Positions 47,337 to 56,824 of a DNA stretch of 64,000 bases are shown one piece after another. Made by a program: the position numbers and the translations under genes. The stretch comes from Nostoc desertorum CM1-VF14. GTDB lineage: Bacteria; Cyanobacteriota; Cyanobacteriia; Cyanobacteriales; Nostocaceae. The notes below the pieces were generated by a model, which saw nothing but the letters and a program-made list of their open reading frames with translations, made no database searches and was not told the origin of the DNA. Every line of letters starts with the position of its first letter. The stretch's first letter is position 1. The DNA is taken from positions 1 through 64,000 of the forward strand of contig JAHHHR010000010.1 in assembly GCA_019359245.1 (NCBI GenBank), written 5' to 3'.

Positions 47337-48545
47337 ATGGCGGAAAATTCAAGTAATACTGGTAGCAGTAACTCCTCTCCTAATTTTGGACCCTTCGATC
47401 GCTTGAAAGAAGTTGTCCCTGAGAAAGACCTCCCCAAAATATTCAGTGGTGTTGGTGAAGGTGGCAGTCAGCCTAATTTACCCGATAATTTACCCTATAA
47501 TGGTAATCCTTTCGCTGGCGACAACTTCTGGAATATCTTTGCAGGCGGTGTAAACCCATCAAACCAATCATCCGCAGGCGGTGGTGGTAACTCATCCACA
47601 GGCGGTAGCCCATTTGGAGGCGGTGGTAGCTCACCCGCAGGCGGTAGCCCATTTGGAGGTGGTGGTAGCTCATCCACAGGCGGTAGCCCATTTGGAGGTG
47701 GTGGTAGCTCACCCGCAGGCGGTAGCCCATTTGGCGGTGGTGGTAACTCATCCACAGGCGGTAGCCCATTTGGAGGTGGTGGTAGCTCATCCACAGGCGG
47801 TAGCCCATTTGGAGGCGGTGGTAGCTCACCCGCAGGCGGTAGCCCATTTGGCGGTGGTGGTAACTCATCCACAGGCGGTAGCCCATTTGGAGGTGGTGGT
47901 AGCTCACCCGCAGGCGGTAGCCCATTTGGAGGTGGTGGTAGCTCACCCGCAGGCGGTAGCCCATTTGGAGGTGGTGGTAGCTCATCCGCAGGTGGTAGCC
48001 CATTTGGAGGTGGTGGTAGCTCACCCGCAGGTGGTGGTAACCCATTGGTAGGCGGTAGCTCACCCGCAGGCGGTAGCCCATTTGGAGGTGGTGGTAGCTC
48101 ACCCGCAGGTGGTGGCAACCCATTGGTAGGCGGTAGCTCACCCGCAGGCGGTGGCAACCAAGGTGGTAGTGGCAGCGACCCTTTGACTGGTGCTGATAGG
48201 CAGACCTATGGTATTAGCACAACTGAAATTCCGGACGGGTTCGCTTTGAGGGCTACTATTGACAAGCTAATTGATTCAAGGCTTGACAAGGAACTGGGTG
48301 GCGGTGCCGGTGGCGGTAATCCATTTACTGGCGGTGCTGGTGGCAGTAACCCACTTGCTGGCGGTGCTGGTGGCGGTAACCCATTTGGTGACGGTGCAGG
48401 TGGCGGTAACCCATTTGGTGACGGTGCAGGTGGCGGTAACCCATTTGGTGACGGTGCAGGTGGCGGTAACCCATTTGCTAGCGGTACCGGTAGCGGTAAC
48501 CCATTTGCTGGCGGTACCGGTGGCGGTAACCCTTTTGGTGGTTGA
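47337..48545 (+). CDS. Gly/Ser-rich tandem-repeat protein A
   Basis: Protein of 402 residues from the ATG at 47337, which has GAGG upstream. A 65-residue N-terminal part (including FGPFDRLKEVVPEKDLPKIF) is followed by about 12 copies of a 13-residue unit GGSPFGGGGSSPA (variants SSST, NSST). A non-repetitive bridge (GADRQTYGISTTEIPDGFAL...IDKLIDSRLDKEL) leads to about eight 10-residue units GGNPFGDGAG. There is no signal peptide, membrane segment or Cys. The 39-bp and 30-bp DNA repeats are very similar, so copy number is probably variable. Family unknown; a structural, matrix-forming or phase-separating role is speculation. It is the partner of the next gene. Confidence 0.8.
   Translation: MAENSSNTGSSNSSPNFGPFDRLKEVVPEKDLPKIFSGVGEGGSQPNLPDNLPYNGNPFAGDNFWNIFAGGVNPSNQSSAGGGGNSSTGGSPFGGGGSSPAGGSPFGGGGSSSTGGSPFGGGGSSPAGGSPFGGGGNSSTGGSPFGGGGSSSTGGSPFGGGGSSPAGGSPFGGGGNSSTGGSPFGGGGSSPAGGSPFGGGGSSPAGGSPFGGGGSSSAGGSPFGGGGSSPAGGGNPLVGGSSPAGGSPFGGGGSSPAGGGNPLVGGSSPAGGGNQGGSGSDPLTGADRQTYGISTTEIPDGFALRATIDKLIDSRLDKELGGGAGGGNPFTGGAGGSNPLAGGAGGGNPFGDGAGGGNPFGDGAGGGNPFGDGAGGGNPFASGTGSGNPFAGGTGGGNPFGG
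47578..48150. repeat. 39-bp coding tandem repeat
   Basis: About 12 near-identical units (ggcggtagcccatttggagg...cacccgca) inside repeat protein A. Later units are interspersed with aacccattggtaggcggt variants. Confidence 0.88.
48298..48545. repeat. 30-bp coding tandem repeat
   Basis: Eight units of ggtggcggtaacccatttgg-type sequence encode GGNPFGDGAG. Three central units are virtually identical. Confidence 0.85.
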
Positions 48546-48905
48546 TAAATCCCGTTTGCTTAATAGAATTCTTGCAAAAATCAGCAGATAATAAGGAGAA
48601 CAATAACGAGTTCTTCATTCTTCAGTACATAGTATGCTAGTACAGCTTGGCGCAAATAAACATACCATTCGATAAAGCTAAAAAACGTGTATTATCGGTG
48701 ATGTGCCTTCTGCCTTATTGTACTAGTTTGCTATTTTACGCCCTGTAACTCTTTACAGGTAAGGATTTAGAAAATGTTTTCTGTTATTTTGACAGTAAGA
48801 TAATTAAAGCCTTTATTTTAGAGAGATTTTGGGTTTAGCAAATTCACAATTGATATAAGAAGTACTGAAGACCCCATAATTTTTTAACTAAAAATAGGAA
48901 AATTA
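48546..48905. promoter_or_regulatory. Interval between the two repeat-protein genes
   Basis: 360 bases with no ORF. It likely contains the second gene's promoter or an operon spacer. AGGAAAA lies 5 bases before the ATG at 48906. Confidence 0.45.
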
Positions 48906-50561
48906 ATGCCAATGGAAGAGTCTGCTGTCAATCCCCTTAGTGGTGGAGTTAATCCCTCAAGTGCAGGTGGCGCTAGTAACCCGTATAGCGGTAGTTCCTT
49001 TGCTACCAATGGCAGTTTGTCTCCTGAAAGTAGCCCGTTGACGGGTGGTAGCAATCTGTTATTAGGTAACGGTAACAATTCCATTGCAGGTGGCGGTATT
49101 AACCCGTTTGCAGGCGATGGTGGCAGTGGACTTCAAAAATTAATCTTTGATCGATTAAAGTCAGTTTTGGGTGATAACTTTTTCAAGGATATTGACAACT
49201 CATTGGCGGGAGGTAGTAACCCTTTTGCAGGCGGTGCTAATCCGTTTGCGGGAGGTAGTAACCCGGTTGCAGGCGGTGGTAATCCGTTTGCAGGCGGTGC
49301 TAATCCGTTTGCGGGAGGTAGTAACCCGGTTGCAGGCGGTGGTAATCCGTTTGCAGGCGGTGCTAACCCATTTGCAGGCGGTGCTAATCCGTTTACAGGA
49401 GGTAGTAACCCGGTTGCAGGCGGTGCTAATGGTGGTAATCCGTTTGCAGGTGGCGCTACTAACCCATTTGCAGGAGGTGGTAACCCGGTTGCAGGTGGCG
49501 GCAGTGGTAATCCGTTTGCAGGTGGCAGTAACCCGTTTGCAGGCAGTGCTAATGGTGGTAATCCGTTTGCAGGAGGCAGCAACCCGGTTGCAGGAGGTAG
49601 TAACCCGGTTGCAGGTAGTGCTAATGGTGGTAATCCGTTTGCAGGTGGTGGTAATCCGATCGCAGGTGCTGGTAGTTTGCTTCAACAATCACCTTTCGAT
49701 CCGTTGAAAGAAGTCCTTGGTAATGGTAATAATATACCCTCTAGTAACGGTGCGAATACATCTAATCCTGGTAGCCCACGCTTCAATGAGAGCAACGCAC
49801 CTGTTGGTAATGGTAACAGGAACTTTGGTAGCAATAACGCAACTATTGGTAATTTTAACTCGGATTATGGCAGTAACAGTACAACCATTGGGAATGGTAA
49901 CTGGAACTTTAATAATGACAACACAACCATCGGTAATGGCAACTGGCTATTTGGAAAGGGTAACACAACCCTTGGTAACGGCAACTGGTATTGGGACGAC
50001 GGAAGTAATAATGCAACATTAGGTAATGGTAATTGGCACTTCGGCAGTGACAACGCAACCATCGGAAACGGTAATTGGGACTTTGGTACTAATAACACAA
50101 TTATTGGTAATGGTAACTGGGTTTTTACCAGTGGAAATGAAATTATTGGTAATGGCAATTGGTTAGCGAATACTGACAATACAACAATTGGAAACGTCAA
50201 TAATCTCAGCAGTCTACAGTTATCCCCACAAGGTATCAAGACTGATGTTAACAATCTGATTGACTCTCTTATAGGTAAAATAGGTCAAAATTTTCTTGGG
50301 TTCACAGGAAATTTTGATGAATCGAGTAGCCAAACGTTTAACCGCCTCATCTCTTCTAAAAGTGTTGGCAATGACACTGATATATCTAGCGATATTGAGC
50401 AACTTTTGGCATCACTCAGCCCAATTCAAGAAAATTTCATCAGTTATCAGCCTCTGCAAAACCCTCAGCCTGTCTCAGAACCTGCTTCTTCAGTGTCATT
50501 GGTAGTAATGGGACTCGTGTGTTTGCTGTTATCACTATTTAAAAAACAACAACACTGTTAA
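48906..50561 (+). CDS. Gly/Asn-rich repeat protein B with NGNW array and PEP-CTERM-like tail
   Basis: Protein of 551 residues. Residues about 1-75 are Gly/Ser-rich; IFDRLKSVLGDNFFKDI follows, then about 25 seven-residue units [GS]NP(F/V)AGG (about 95-260), then SPFDPLKEVLG. Next come about nine 14-15-residue units of the form TIGNGNWxFGxxN (about 300-430), a pattern suited to a beta-solenoid. A helical segment (about 435-515) precedes a tail PVSEPASSVSLVVMGLVCLL then LSLFKKQQHC: an SEP motif, a hydrophobic helix and basic residues, close to a PEP-CTERM exosortase signal. Oddly there is no N-terminal signal peptide. It shares the FDxLKxV motif and repeat style with the preceding gene. Likely a surface or envelope protein; function unknown. 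Confidence 0.82.
   Translation: MPMEESAVNPLSGGVNPSSAGGASNPYSGSSFATNGSLSPESSPLTGGSNLLLGNGNNSIAGGGINPFAGDGGSGLQKLIFDRLKSVLGDNFFKDIDNSLAGGSNPFAGGANPFAGGSNPVAGGGNPFAGGANPFAGGSNPVAGGGNPFAGGANPFAGGANPFTGGSNPVAGGANGGNPFAGGATNPFAGGGNPVAGGGSGNPFAGGSNPFAGSANGGNPFAGGSNPVAGGSNPVAGSANGGNPFAGGGNPIAGAGSLLQQSPFDPLKEVLGNGNNIPSSNGANTSNPGSPRFNESNAPVGNGNRNFGSNNATIGNFNSDYGSNSTTIGNGNWNFNNDNTTIGNGNWLFGKGNTTLGNGNWYWDDGSNNATLGNGNWHFGSDNATIGNGNWDFGTNNTIIGNGNWVFTSGNEIIGNGNWLANTDNTTIGNVNNLSSLQLSPQGIKTDVNNLIDSLIGKIGQNFLGFTGNFDESSSQTFNRLISSKSVGNDTDISSDIEQLLASLSPIQENFISYQPLQNPQPVSEPASSVSLVVMGLVCLLLSLFKKQQHC
49201..49670. repeat. 21-bp coding tandem repeat
   Basis: Units of ggtagtaacccggttgcagg type encode NP(F/V)AGG heptads and recur throughout this part of repeat protein B. 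Confidence 0.85.
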
Positions 50562-50655
50562 GGTAAATTCAACCCTTCTAAACTTATTGCGATCGCAACG
50601 CAGTCTAATACTACTCGCTTCAGAAGATTTGTAGGTTGGGCTGCGCTTGCTTTTT

Positions 50656-52119
50656 TCACCCCCGTCTCTCTGCTCTAATCTGCTTATCCGCTTGTTGTCT
50701 TAAACTGGTGACACCTGCTTGGCTTAAAGTCATTGCAGTGATATTGCCTGTGTCATCCCTTTCAAAGCAAATACTTGTATTTACTGTTTTAGCAAAGAAT
50801 TCTAACTCTGATGTAGGAAAAAACTGTAACGGTGGTTGCTGGTCACATTGTATAAACAAGTTCTCATTCTGGGTCACTACTTTGAACTGCAATCCAGATT
50901 TTGTTAAGTATAACCCTGAGTACTTCTCAGCTTGCGACAGGGTGATGATTGGTTTTTCTTTCTCAAACACGTCAGGCCAGTCATACTCAAGCGCGATCGC
51001 TCGCATCACTTCTTGTATCAGTTCAACTTCGTTCGAGTTGAGCATGACAACAGCACCTTTTCCAATATGCGCGTAAACACGCATCAATGCTACAAACCCT
51101 TTATTTCTACCACTGTGAAAAAAGTAGAAACCATCACCAATTCCACCACCCGCAAAGAATCCTAATCCCACAAATAATCCATTCCCTAAACCCACAAACG
51201 ATTCATTTGCTCCTTGGGTTTGCTCGATCTGCTGGGGACGCAACATTTCTTCTACCGTCTCTTTACTCCACACAATAGGAGAGAACCCATGCAATACTCG
51301 CAACAGTTCAACGCCAACTTTGGCTAAATCTGATGCCGTTGTCCACAAACCGGCTGCTGCCATTTCAGGATAAATATGGTACTTGCCTTCAAGTGGAACA
51401 CCAGAAAACGGATGAGCCGTTGCTGCTTTTTCTGACCAATCATTGGGAAGCGGCTGTTGGTAAGTACTATTTGTCATGCCCAACGGATCGAGTACCAATT
51501 CGCGCATAATTTCCGAAAAAGGCTGCTTGAGCAAATCAACCAATACCTGTTGAGCAACTGTTATGCCGCCACCCGAATAGCGATGATGCAAACCAGGGAT
51601 GATATTAACCTCCACTTTATCGGTATTGGCTGGAGGTTCGCCATTGAGAACTTGAAGTGTGGTTGGCAATGGATCTAAGTTGGAATAGCCTGGAAAGCCA
51701 TGCACCGTAAAGCCAGCAGTGTGGCTTAACAACTGCCGCAACGTTATTCGGGGTTGCCAATCTGCGATCGCAGGTACACGCCATGAGGTGAGATAGGTAT
51801 TGACATCTTCATCCAGATTGAGACGACCTTGCTGTGCAAGATGCATGACTGCTAAAGCAAAAACAGGTTTGCTGATTGAGGCTGCTTGAAACAATGTGTT
51901 TGGTGTAACTTCACGAGTTGTTTTGGCCTCACACACCCCAAATCCACGCGCCCATTCGATTTTAAAATCATTAATAACTGCAATACTGATACCTGGGGTC
52001 TGGTGATGTGCTAATTGCTCACTCAATGTTTTCGGTAGACCAAATTTCCCTTCCAACGCTGTTGCTGGCAGAAGATTATTGATGACACCCTCAATGCGTT
52101 GCTCAATGGATTGCAGCAT
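50656..52119 (-). CDS. Serine hydrolase of the beta-lactamase/penicillin-binding class C fold
   Basis: Protein of 487 residues. The active-site SxxK is in AASISKPVFAL near 81, the Tyr motif is represented by HRYSGGGI near 178, and the KTG-like triad is HSGRNKGF near 335. The C-terminal 100 residues form an extra domain (ITLSQAEKYSGLYLTKSGLQ) found on some EstB-like esterases. No signal peptide is evident, suggesting a cytosolic esterase or peptidase. Confidence 0.88.
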   Translation of the reverse strand: MLQSIEQRIEGVINNLLPATALEGKFGLPKTLSEQLAHHQTPGISIAVINDFKIEWARGFGVCEAKTTREVTPNTLFQAASISKPVFALAVMHLAQQGRLNLDEDVNTYLTSWRVPAIADWQPRITLRQLLSHTAGFTVHGFPGYSNLDPLPTTLQVLNGEPPANTDKVEVNIIPGLHHRYSGGGITVAQQVLVDLLKQPFSEIMRELVLDPLGMTNSTYQQPLPNDWSEKAATAHPFSGVPLEGKYHIYPEMAAAGLWTTASDLAKVGVELLRVLHGFSPIVWSKETVEEMLRPQQIEQTQGANESFVGLGNGLFVGLGFFAGGGIGDGFYFFHSGRNKGFVALMRVYAHIGKGAVVMLNSNEVELIQEVMRAIALEYDWPDVFEKEKPIITLSQAEKYSGLYLTKSGLQFKVVTQNENLFIQCDQQPPLQFFPTSELEFFAKTVNTSICFERDDTGNITAMTLSQAGVTSLRQQADKQIRAERRG

Positions 52120-52315
52120 TGGTATACGCCACTTTTGTGTTCTAAATTTATCAGTGCTATCTAATTTTAACTTTGCGATCGCACTACAAAGTTAAGTTAA
52201 TGCATCAGCCGTCTAGACAATTATCCCGGCAAAGTTTCACCAGTTTCAAGATTTTGTTTCATTGCAGCACCTATCCCTCTTCTGTCCCTTTCCCTCGCCT
52301 TTTCATTCAATTGTT

Positions 52316-53050
52316 CTAAAGCATTTTTTCCAAGAACTGCTTGGCGCGATCGCACTTAGGATTTTGGAAAAACTCGTTAGGGGTACTATCTTCTGCTAAA
52401 ATTCCCTGGTCGAGGAACATAATCCGATTGGCAACTTCTCGGGCAAAGCCCATTTCATGGGTAACGATCGCCATTGTCATTCCAGATAGCGCTAAAGCTT
52501 TCATCACTTCCAGCACATCTTTGACCATCTCTGGATCTAACGCAGAGGTGGGTTCATCAAACAAAATCATCTCTGGTTCCATTGCTAATGCCCGAGCGAT
52601 CGCTACTCGCTGTTTCTGTCCCCCAGATAGTTTAGAAGGATAGACAGACGCTTTTGGCTCTAAACCTACCTTGGCAAGCAATTCTAAGCCATGCTGTTGT
52701 GCTTTTTGCTTGTTTATTCCTTTCACCTTTATCGGTGCGTAGGTGACATTTTGCAGCACACTCATGTGGGGAAACAAATTAAAATGTTGGAATACCATTA
52801 CCAATTGCTGGCGCACCTTAGCGATGTTCGCCTTGGAATTGGTGATTTCTTGCTTGTGAAAGTAGATTTTCCCTCTGGTGGGTTGTTCTAATAAGTTTAT
52901 GCATCGCAGAAAGGTAGACTTACCTGAACCAGAAGGGCCTAATATGGCAACCACTTCCCCCTGATAAAATTCAGAGGAAATATCTTTGAGTACGTCGAGT
53001 TTACCAAAGGATTTACATAAGAATTCCGTGCGAATTACTACATTATTCAC
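52316..53050 (-). CDS. bgtA: Polar amino-acid ABC transporter ATPase
   Basis: Protein of 244 residues. Walker [10 protein letters not shown] near 39, signature [15 protein letters not shown] near 142 and Walker [15 protein letters not shown] near 164 place it in the GlnQ/HisP subfamily. It has a GTG start and overlaps the 3' end of the permease gene by 8 bases, so the two are translated together. With BgtB it corresponds to the basic amino-acid/glutamine transporter of cyanobacteria. The symbol is assigned by family and context. Confidence 0.92.
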   Translation of the reverse strand: MNNVVIRTEFLCKSFGKLDVLKDISSEFYQGEVVAILGPSGSGKSTFLRCINLLEQPTRGKIYFHKQEITNSKANIAKVRQQLVMVFQHFNLFPHMSVLQNVTYAPIKVKGINKQKAQQHGLELLAKVGLEPKASVYPSKLSGGQKQRVAIARALAMEPEMILFDEPTSALDPEMVKDVLEVMKALALSGMTMAIVTHEMGFAREVANRIMFLDQGILAEDSTPNEFFQNPKCDRAKQFLEKML

Positions 53051-54527
53051 TTTCCCGTAACCTCCTTTCTAAAGCGGATGCACCCAAGGTCATGCCCATT
53101 ACTAAAACATAGTAAATTAACCCTGCAAATAGCAGTGGTTCAAAATAAATATACTTATTTGCACCAACGATTTGGGCGCTGCGTAATATTTCCACCACCC
53201 CAATGGTTGACACCAGCGCGGAATCTTTGAGTAATCCAATAGTTTCATTTACCAATGCTGGCAGAATGTTTTTCAATGCTTGGGGCAAAATCACATCCCA
53301 CATCATCAACCAATAGGGAACACCCATAGACATTGCCGCTTCACTTTGCCCTTTATCCACCGCTTGAATCCCACCTCTGATGGTTTCTGACATATAAGCA
53401 CCAGAATTTAGGGTAAAAGTTAGCACCCCAGCCTGCAATGCTGAAATGTCATAGCCTGTAAGCTGGGGTGTTGCGTAGTAAACCAACGCCAACTGTAATA
53501 ACAAAGGTGTGCCTCGAAAAACAGAGGTATAGGCGTTAGCAACCCAGGTAAGCGGCTTGATGCCGATAATTTTTAATAGAGACAGGATTGTTCCCCAGAT
53601 TAAGCCCAAAGATACAGATAATAGCGTAAACAACAAAGTTAAAGGGATTCCCTGAAGAATAAAGGGGATGTCTGGAAGAATTCTGGTGAAATCGAGATTT
53701 AATCCGCCTTTAGCAGGAGTTGAAGATGCAGAATTAGCGGTAATATTCTGTGAAAACCATTTGGCTACAAGTTTATTCAACGTGCCATTATCCTTCATTT
53801 GTTGAAGAACTTTGTTAAACGGTTCTACAAAAGAAGAACCTTTGGGAAAAGCGATCGCTGATCCACTTTGCTCCTCTGACGGAATTGTATTAAATTCTAA
53901 ATCTGGGTTAGCTTGGGCAAATCCCTTAGCGACGGTATCCTCAACAATTGCTGCATCAATTCGCCCAGATTTGATTTCCTGAACTACTTCTGGCACTCTG
54001 TTAAGTTGCTTTAGCTGAATACCCGCAAATTTTTTAGCAATTTTCTGAGCATTTTGTTCTTGGATGGTTCCTAGTTGTACCCCAACTTTTTTTCCTAATA
54101 AGTCTTGGGGCTGTTTTAGGTTGCTACCTTTAGGAGCGACAATGGTATCTTTGGCTTCGTAATAAATAATTGAAAAGTCAATATTTTTCTGACGTTCTGG
54201 AGTCGGAGTCATCCCAGCCATTGCAAAGTCAGCGCGATTTGCTTGGAGTGCAGGAATTAATCCATTAAAATCGGATTCCATTATCTGAAGTTTAAACCCT
54301 AGTTTTTGAGCAAGGGTCTTGGCAATATCTATATCAAAGCCAACGATTTGGCGATTGCCTCCTTTCGTATCATAAAACTCATAAGGAGGATAATCTGGCG
54401 AAGTAATTATTGTCAGCGTATCTTTACCTAAAGATGAGACAGCTTTTAAAGAATTACTATGTCCGATGATGCTGATTACTAATGCTACAACTAGTATAGT
54501 TGATAGCCATATCTTCTTTTTATTCAT
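53043..54527 (-). CDS. bgtB: Fused amino-acid binding protein-permease
   Basis: Protein of 494 residues. A signal/anchor segment (1-30) is followed by a periplasmic binding domain ([51 protein letters not shown]) to about 265, then a HisMQ-type permease domain from about 285 ([57 protein letters not shown]). The single-chain fusion is the BgtB architecture for basic amino acids and glutamine. Substrate specificity cannot be read directly. Confidence 0.93.
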   Translation of the reverse strand: MNKKKIWLSTILVVALVISIIGHSNSLKAVSSLGKDTLTIITSPDYPPYEFYDTKGGNRQIVGFDIDIAKTLAQKLGFKLQIMESDFNGLIPALQANRADFAMAGMTPTPERQKNIDFSIIYYEAKDTIVAPKGSNLKQPQDLLGKKVGVQLGTIQEQNAQKIAKKFAGIQLKQLNRVPEVVQEIKSGRIDAAIVEDTVAKGFAQANPDLEFNTIPSEEQSGSAIAFPKGSSFVEPFNKVLQQMKDNGTLNKLVAKWFSQNITANSASSTPAKGGLNLDFTRILPDIPFILQGIPLTLLFTLLSVSLGLIWGTILSLLKIIGIKPLTWVANAYTSVFRGTPLLLQLALVYYATPQLTGYDISALQAGVLTFTLNSGAYMSETIRGGIQAVDKGQSEAAMSMGVPYWLMMWDVILPQALKNILPALVNETIGLLKDSALVSTIGVVEILRSAQIVGANKYIYFEPLLFAGLIYYVLVMGMTLGASALERRLRESE

Positions 54528-54675
54528 GAACTTGATAATTATATAAATAATTTAAATTCCGCACCTTAAACGCGTAAAATCATGGGGAATTGAGGGTTGA
54601 AATTTAAACGCAGAGGAACGCGGAGGTACGCAGAGAATTTGTTATGAATTAATGAAATGTTGTAATTAGCGACTG

Positions 54676-55656
54676 TCAAATTCTTACTTTGGTCGCCTCC
54701 AACAACTTGACGCTGGCATAAATAGCATCAATATGAGGTGTGGGAATTTGAGTAAGTTTTCCCAATTCTGCGACTGCACCAACAATAGCATCTATCTCGG
54801 TGGGGCGTCCGGCTTCAATATCTTGTAGCATTGAGGTTTTATGGGCACCGACATTTTCTGCGCCATTAATTCGCTGTTCTAAAGTGATGCCAAACTTTAT
54901 ACCCAAATTTTCAGCGATCGCTTGAGTTTCTGTCATCATTTGCCGTGCTAGTTCACGAGTGAGGGGATAACGGCAAATATCCTCTAGAGTAGCACCAGTC
55001 AGCGCACTGATCGGATTAAATGCCACATTTCCCCACAACTTAATCCAAATTTCTGTGCGAATTTGATTGCGGATTGGTGCTTTGAATCCTGCCTGTTTGA
55101 GAGTCTGTGCCAATAATTGGATGCGTTCGGTTTTAGTGCCGTCGATTTCACCGAGAGTAAAGCGATCGCCTTCAATATGCTTAATCACACCTGGTTCAAT
55201 TATCTCAGTTGCCGGGTAAACAACACAACCGATGGCGCGATCAGCACCAATACTAGCTTCAATAATCCCATCCGGGTCAACATATTGAATCCGCGTACCT
55301 TCATACTCACCGCCATACTTGCGGAAGTACCACCAAGGAACGCCATTTTGGGCTGTTACCACCATCGTGTGAGGATTGTAGAGTGCAGGGAGAAGAGGTG
55401 CGATCGCAGGCAAACTGTGAGCCTTAACAGTTAAAATTACTACATCTTGTGTCCCTGCTTCTTGAATCTCGCTAGTTGCTAGAGACGGAGTAACAATTTG
55501 GCTGGAACCATCTGTCATCAGCAACTTCAACCCATTTTTTTGAATTGCCTCCAAATGAGAACCACGCGCAATTAGCGTTACTGTTTCACCTGCCAGTGCC
55601 AATTTTGCTCCTAAATATCCACCGATGGCACCCGCGCCAACAATACAAATTTTCAT
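54676..55656 (-). CDS. panE: 2-dehydropantoate 2-reductase
   Basis: Protein of 326 residues, NADPH-dependent reduction of 2-dehydropantoate to pantoate in coenzyme A synthesis. KICIVGAGAIGGYLGAKLA is the nucleotide-binding N-terminus; KAHSLPAI contains the family Lys and NPISALTGATLEDI is a substrate-site segment. I use the ATG at 55656; a TTG two codons earlier overlaps the stop of the preceding gene. ApbA/PanE paralogues of other function exist, so the exact substrate is not certain. Confidence 0.85.
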   Translation of the reverse strand: MKICIVGAGAIGGYLGAKLALAGETVTLIARGSHLEAIQKNGLKLLMTDGSSQIVTPSLATSEIQEAGTQDVVILTVKAHSLPAIAPLLPALYNPHTMVVTAQNGVPWWYFRKYGGEYEGTRIQYVDPDGIIEASIGADRAIGCVVYPATEIIEPGVIKHIEGDRFTLGEIDGTKTERIQLLAQTLKQAGFKAPIRNQIRTEIWIKLWGNVAFNPISALTGATLEDICRYPLTRELARQMMTETQAIAENLGIKFGITLEQRINGAENVGAHKTSMLQDIEAGRPTEIDAIVGAVAELGKLTQIPTPHIDAIYASVKLLEATKVRI

Positions 55657-55658
55657 CT

Positions 55659-56525
55659 TCAAACAGCTACGCTTTGCATCGCTTTCAGTAGGTCTTGATG
55701 AACAGATTTTGAGGCAGCTATTATCAATCCAGGCAGACTATAGTTTTGACAAGTATGCAGTGGCGGTAAAGTCGAACCGTCCAGAGTAGTTACAATGCAG
55801 CCAGCCTCTCTTGCAATAAAAGCAAGTGCAGCACCATCAATAAATTTGCCCGATTTGATGACTGCTCCACTCAAGTCGCCACTAAGAATACCATTGAGGT
55901 TGGGAATTTGAATATCACTAGAATAATCAGTCTCTATATCGATTACTTGATATCGATCTTTTAGTAAATGTGCGATAAAATTCATTCCCCATCCCAACAA
56001 AATAGAAGGTTTGGTGGATGTTATGTGTAATGGGACACAGTCCTCTAAACTCGTCTCCAGAGTCCCTTTAAAAGCACCTTCACCTCGAAGGGCGTAAAAA
56101 TAAATATTTTGTGCAGGGGAAATAGCGAGTACTGCTTCAAAGTCATCTGAATTTAAAATACTGAGAATAATTTGATAATTAGAATGCCCATCCATGTAAA
56201 ACTTAGTACCATCGATTGGGTCTAGTGTGACTAAGTAATCACCTTCTAAACCGAGTTCGGTAGCACGAAAATACTTGGTGTTGTTAGAGCTTTCATACTC
56301 TTCACCATAAAAGCGAATATCTGGGAAAGTGCCCAGTAATACTACTTCTACTAAATTTTGAATAGCTACATCCGCATCAGTAAGTGCAGCACTAAAAAAG
56401 TTTCCTTGTGCTTTAGCGGGAAGTGCAGCAATCTTTGGTTGAAGAAAACGGGCATAGCCTGCTGCTACTTTGAGATGAGGAAGTAAAGTCTCCAAAATCA
56501 GTCGAGTAGTAGGTGTTGTGGGCAT
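55659..56525 (-). CDS. Inositol-monophosphatase-family phosphatase
   Basis: Protein of 288 residues. DPIDGTKFY near 103 is the metal-binding signature of the FBPase/IMPase superfamily; EEYESS near 74 supplies the first Glu and GKFIDGAALAFIAREAG the second conserved region (usually WD in IMPases, here DGAA). The substrate may be an inositol phosphate, PAP or another small phosphate. It directly precedes panE (stop to ATG 2 bases), so they form one operon. Confidence 0.83.
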   Translation of the reverse strand: MPTTPTTRLILETLLPHLKVAAGYARFLQPKIAALPAKAQGNFFSAALTDADVAIQNLVEVVLLGTFPDIRFYGEEYESSNNTKYFRATELGLEGDYLVTLDPIDGTKFYMDGHSNYQIILSILNSDDFEAVLAISPAQNIYFYALRGEGAFKGTLETSLEDCVPLHITSTKPSILLGWGMNFIAHLLKDRYQVIDIETDYSSDIQIPNLNGILSGDLSGAVIKSGKFIDGAALAFIAREAGCIVTTLDGSTLPPLHTCQNYSLPGLIIAASKSVHQDLLKAMQSVAV

Positions 56526-56824
56526 TGCAGCAAACTCCTTTTAGAAGTAATCTACCGATGGCAGGGCGATAGAATTCTATATCTAGACAAAATTACGGTA
56601 TCATTTTGATGCAATGATACCATCGTTGCTATATTACTCTAATCTGTGTATCTGGTTAAGCTTTAAACATAAAATCGATGGATGAACAAATTCATCCATC
56701 GATTTTATATACCCCAAATTTTATTCGGGGTTTTACGTATCACTTCTCATAAATTTCTGCCAAGAGAAAGATTAAGGATGTAAAAGCAACAATAATTTAC
56801 ATCCAAACTTCTAATACCTAACTT
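56526..56824. other. Interval between DUF2973 and the IMPase gene
   Basis: Apart from the two hairpins at 56669-56735, this contains only AT-rich sequence that should include the IMPase-panE promoter. Confidence 0.45.
56669..56708 (-). terminator. 18-bp perfect hairpin downstream of the DUF2973 gene
   Basis: ataaaatcgatggatgaa (56669-56686) and its exact complement (56691-56708) flank a 4-base loop. A second hairpin with arms accccaaa/ttcggggt lies at 56712-56735. Both are downstream of the minus-strand stop at 56825; a terminator role is likely. Confidence 0.6.

Noticed and set aside
47473..48157. Long minus-strand and alternate-frame ORFs over the Gly-repeat genes
   Set aside because: They are shadows of the 39-bp repeats; the plus-strand frame has a proper start, ribosome-binding site and non-repetitive borders.
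49133..49707. Alternate-frame ORFs over repeat protein B
   Set aside because: They arise from the 21-bp periodicity; only the plus-strand frame continues into non-repetitive sequence and the C-terminal anchor.
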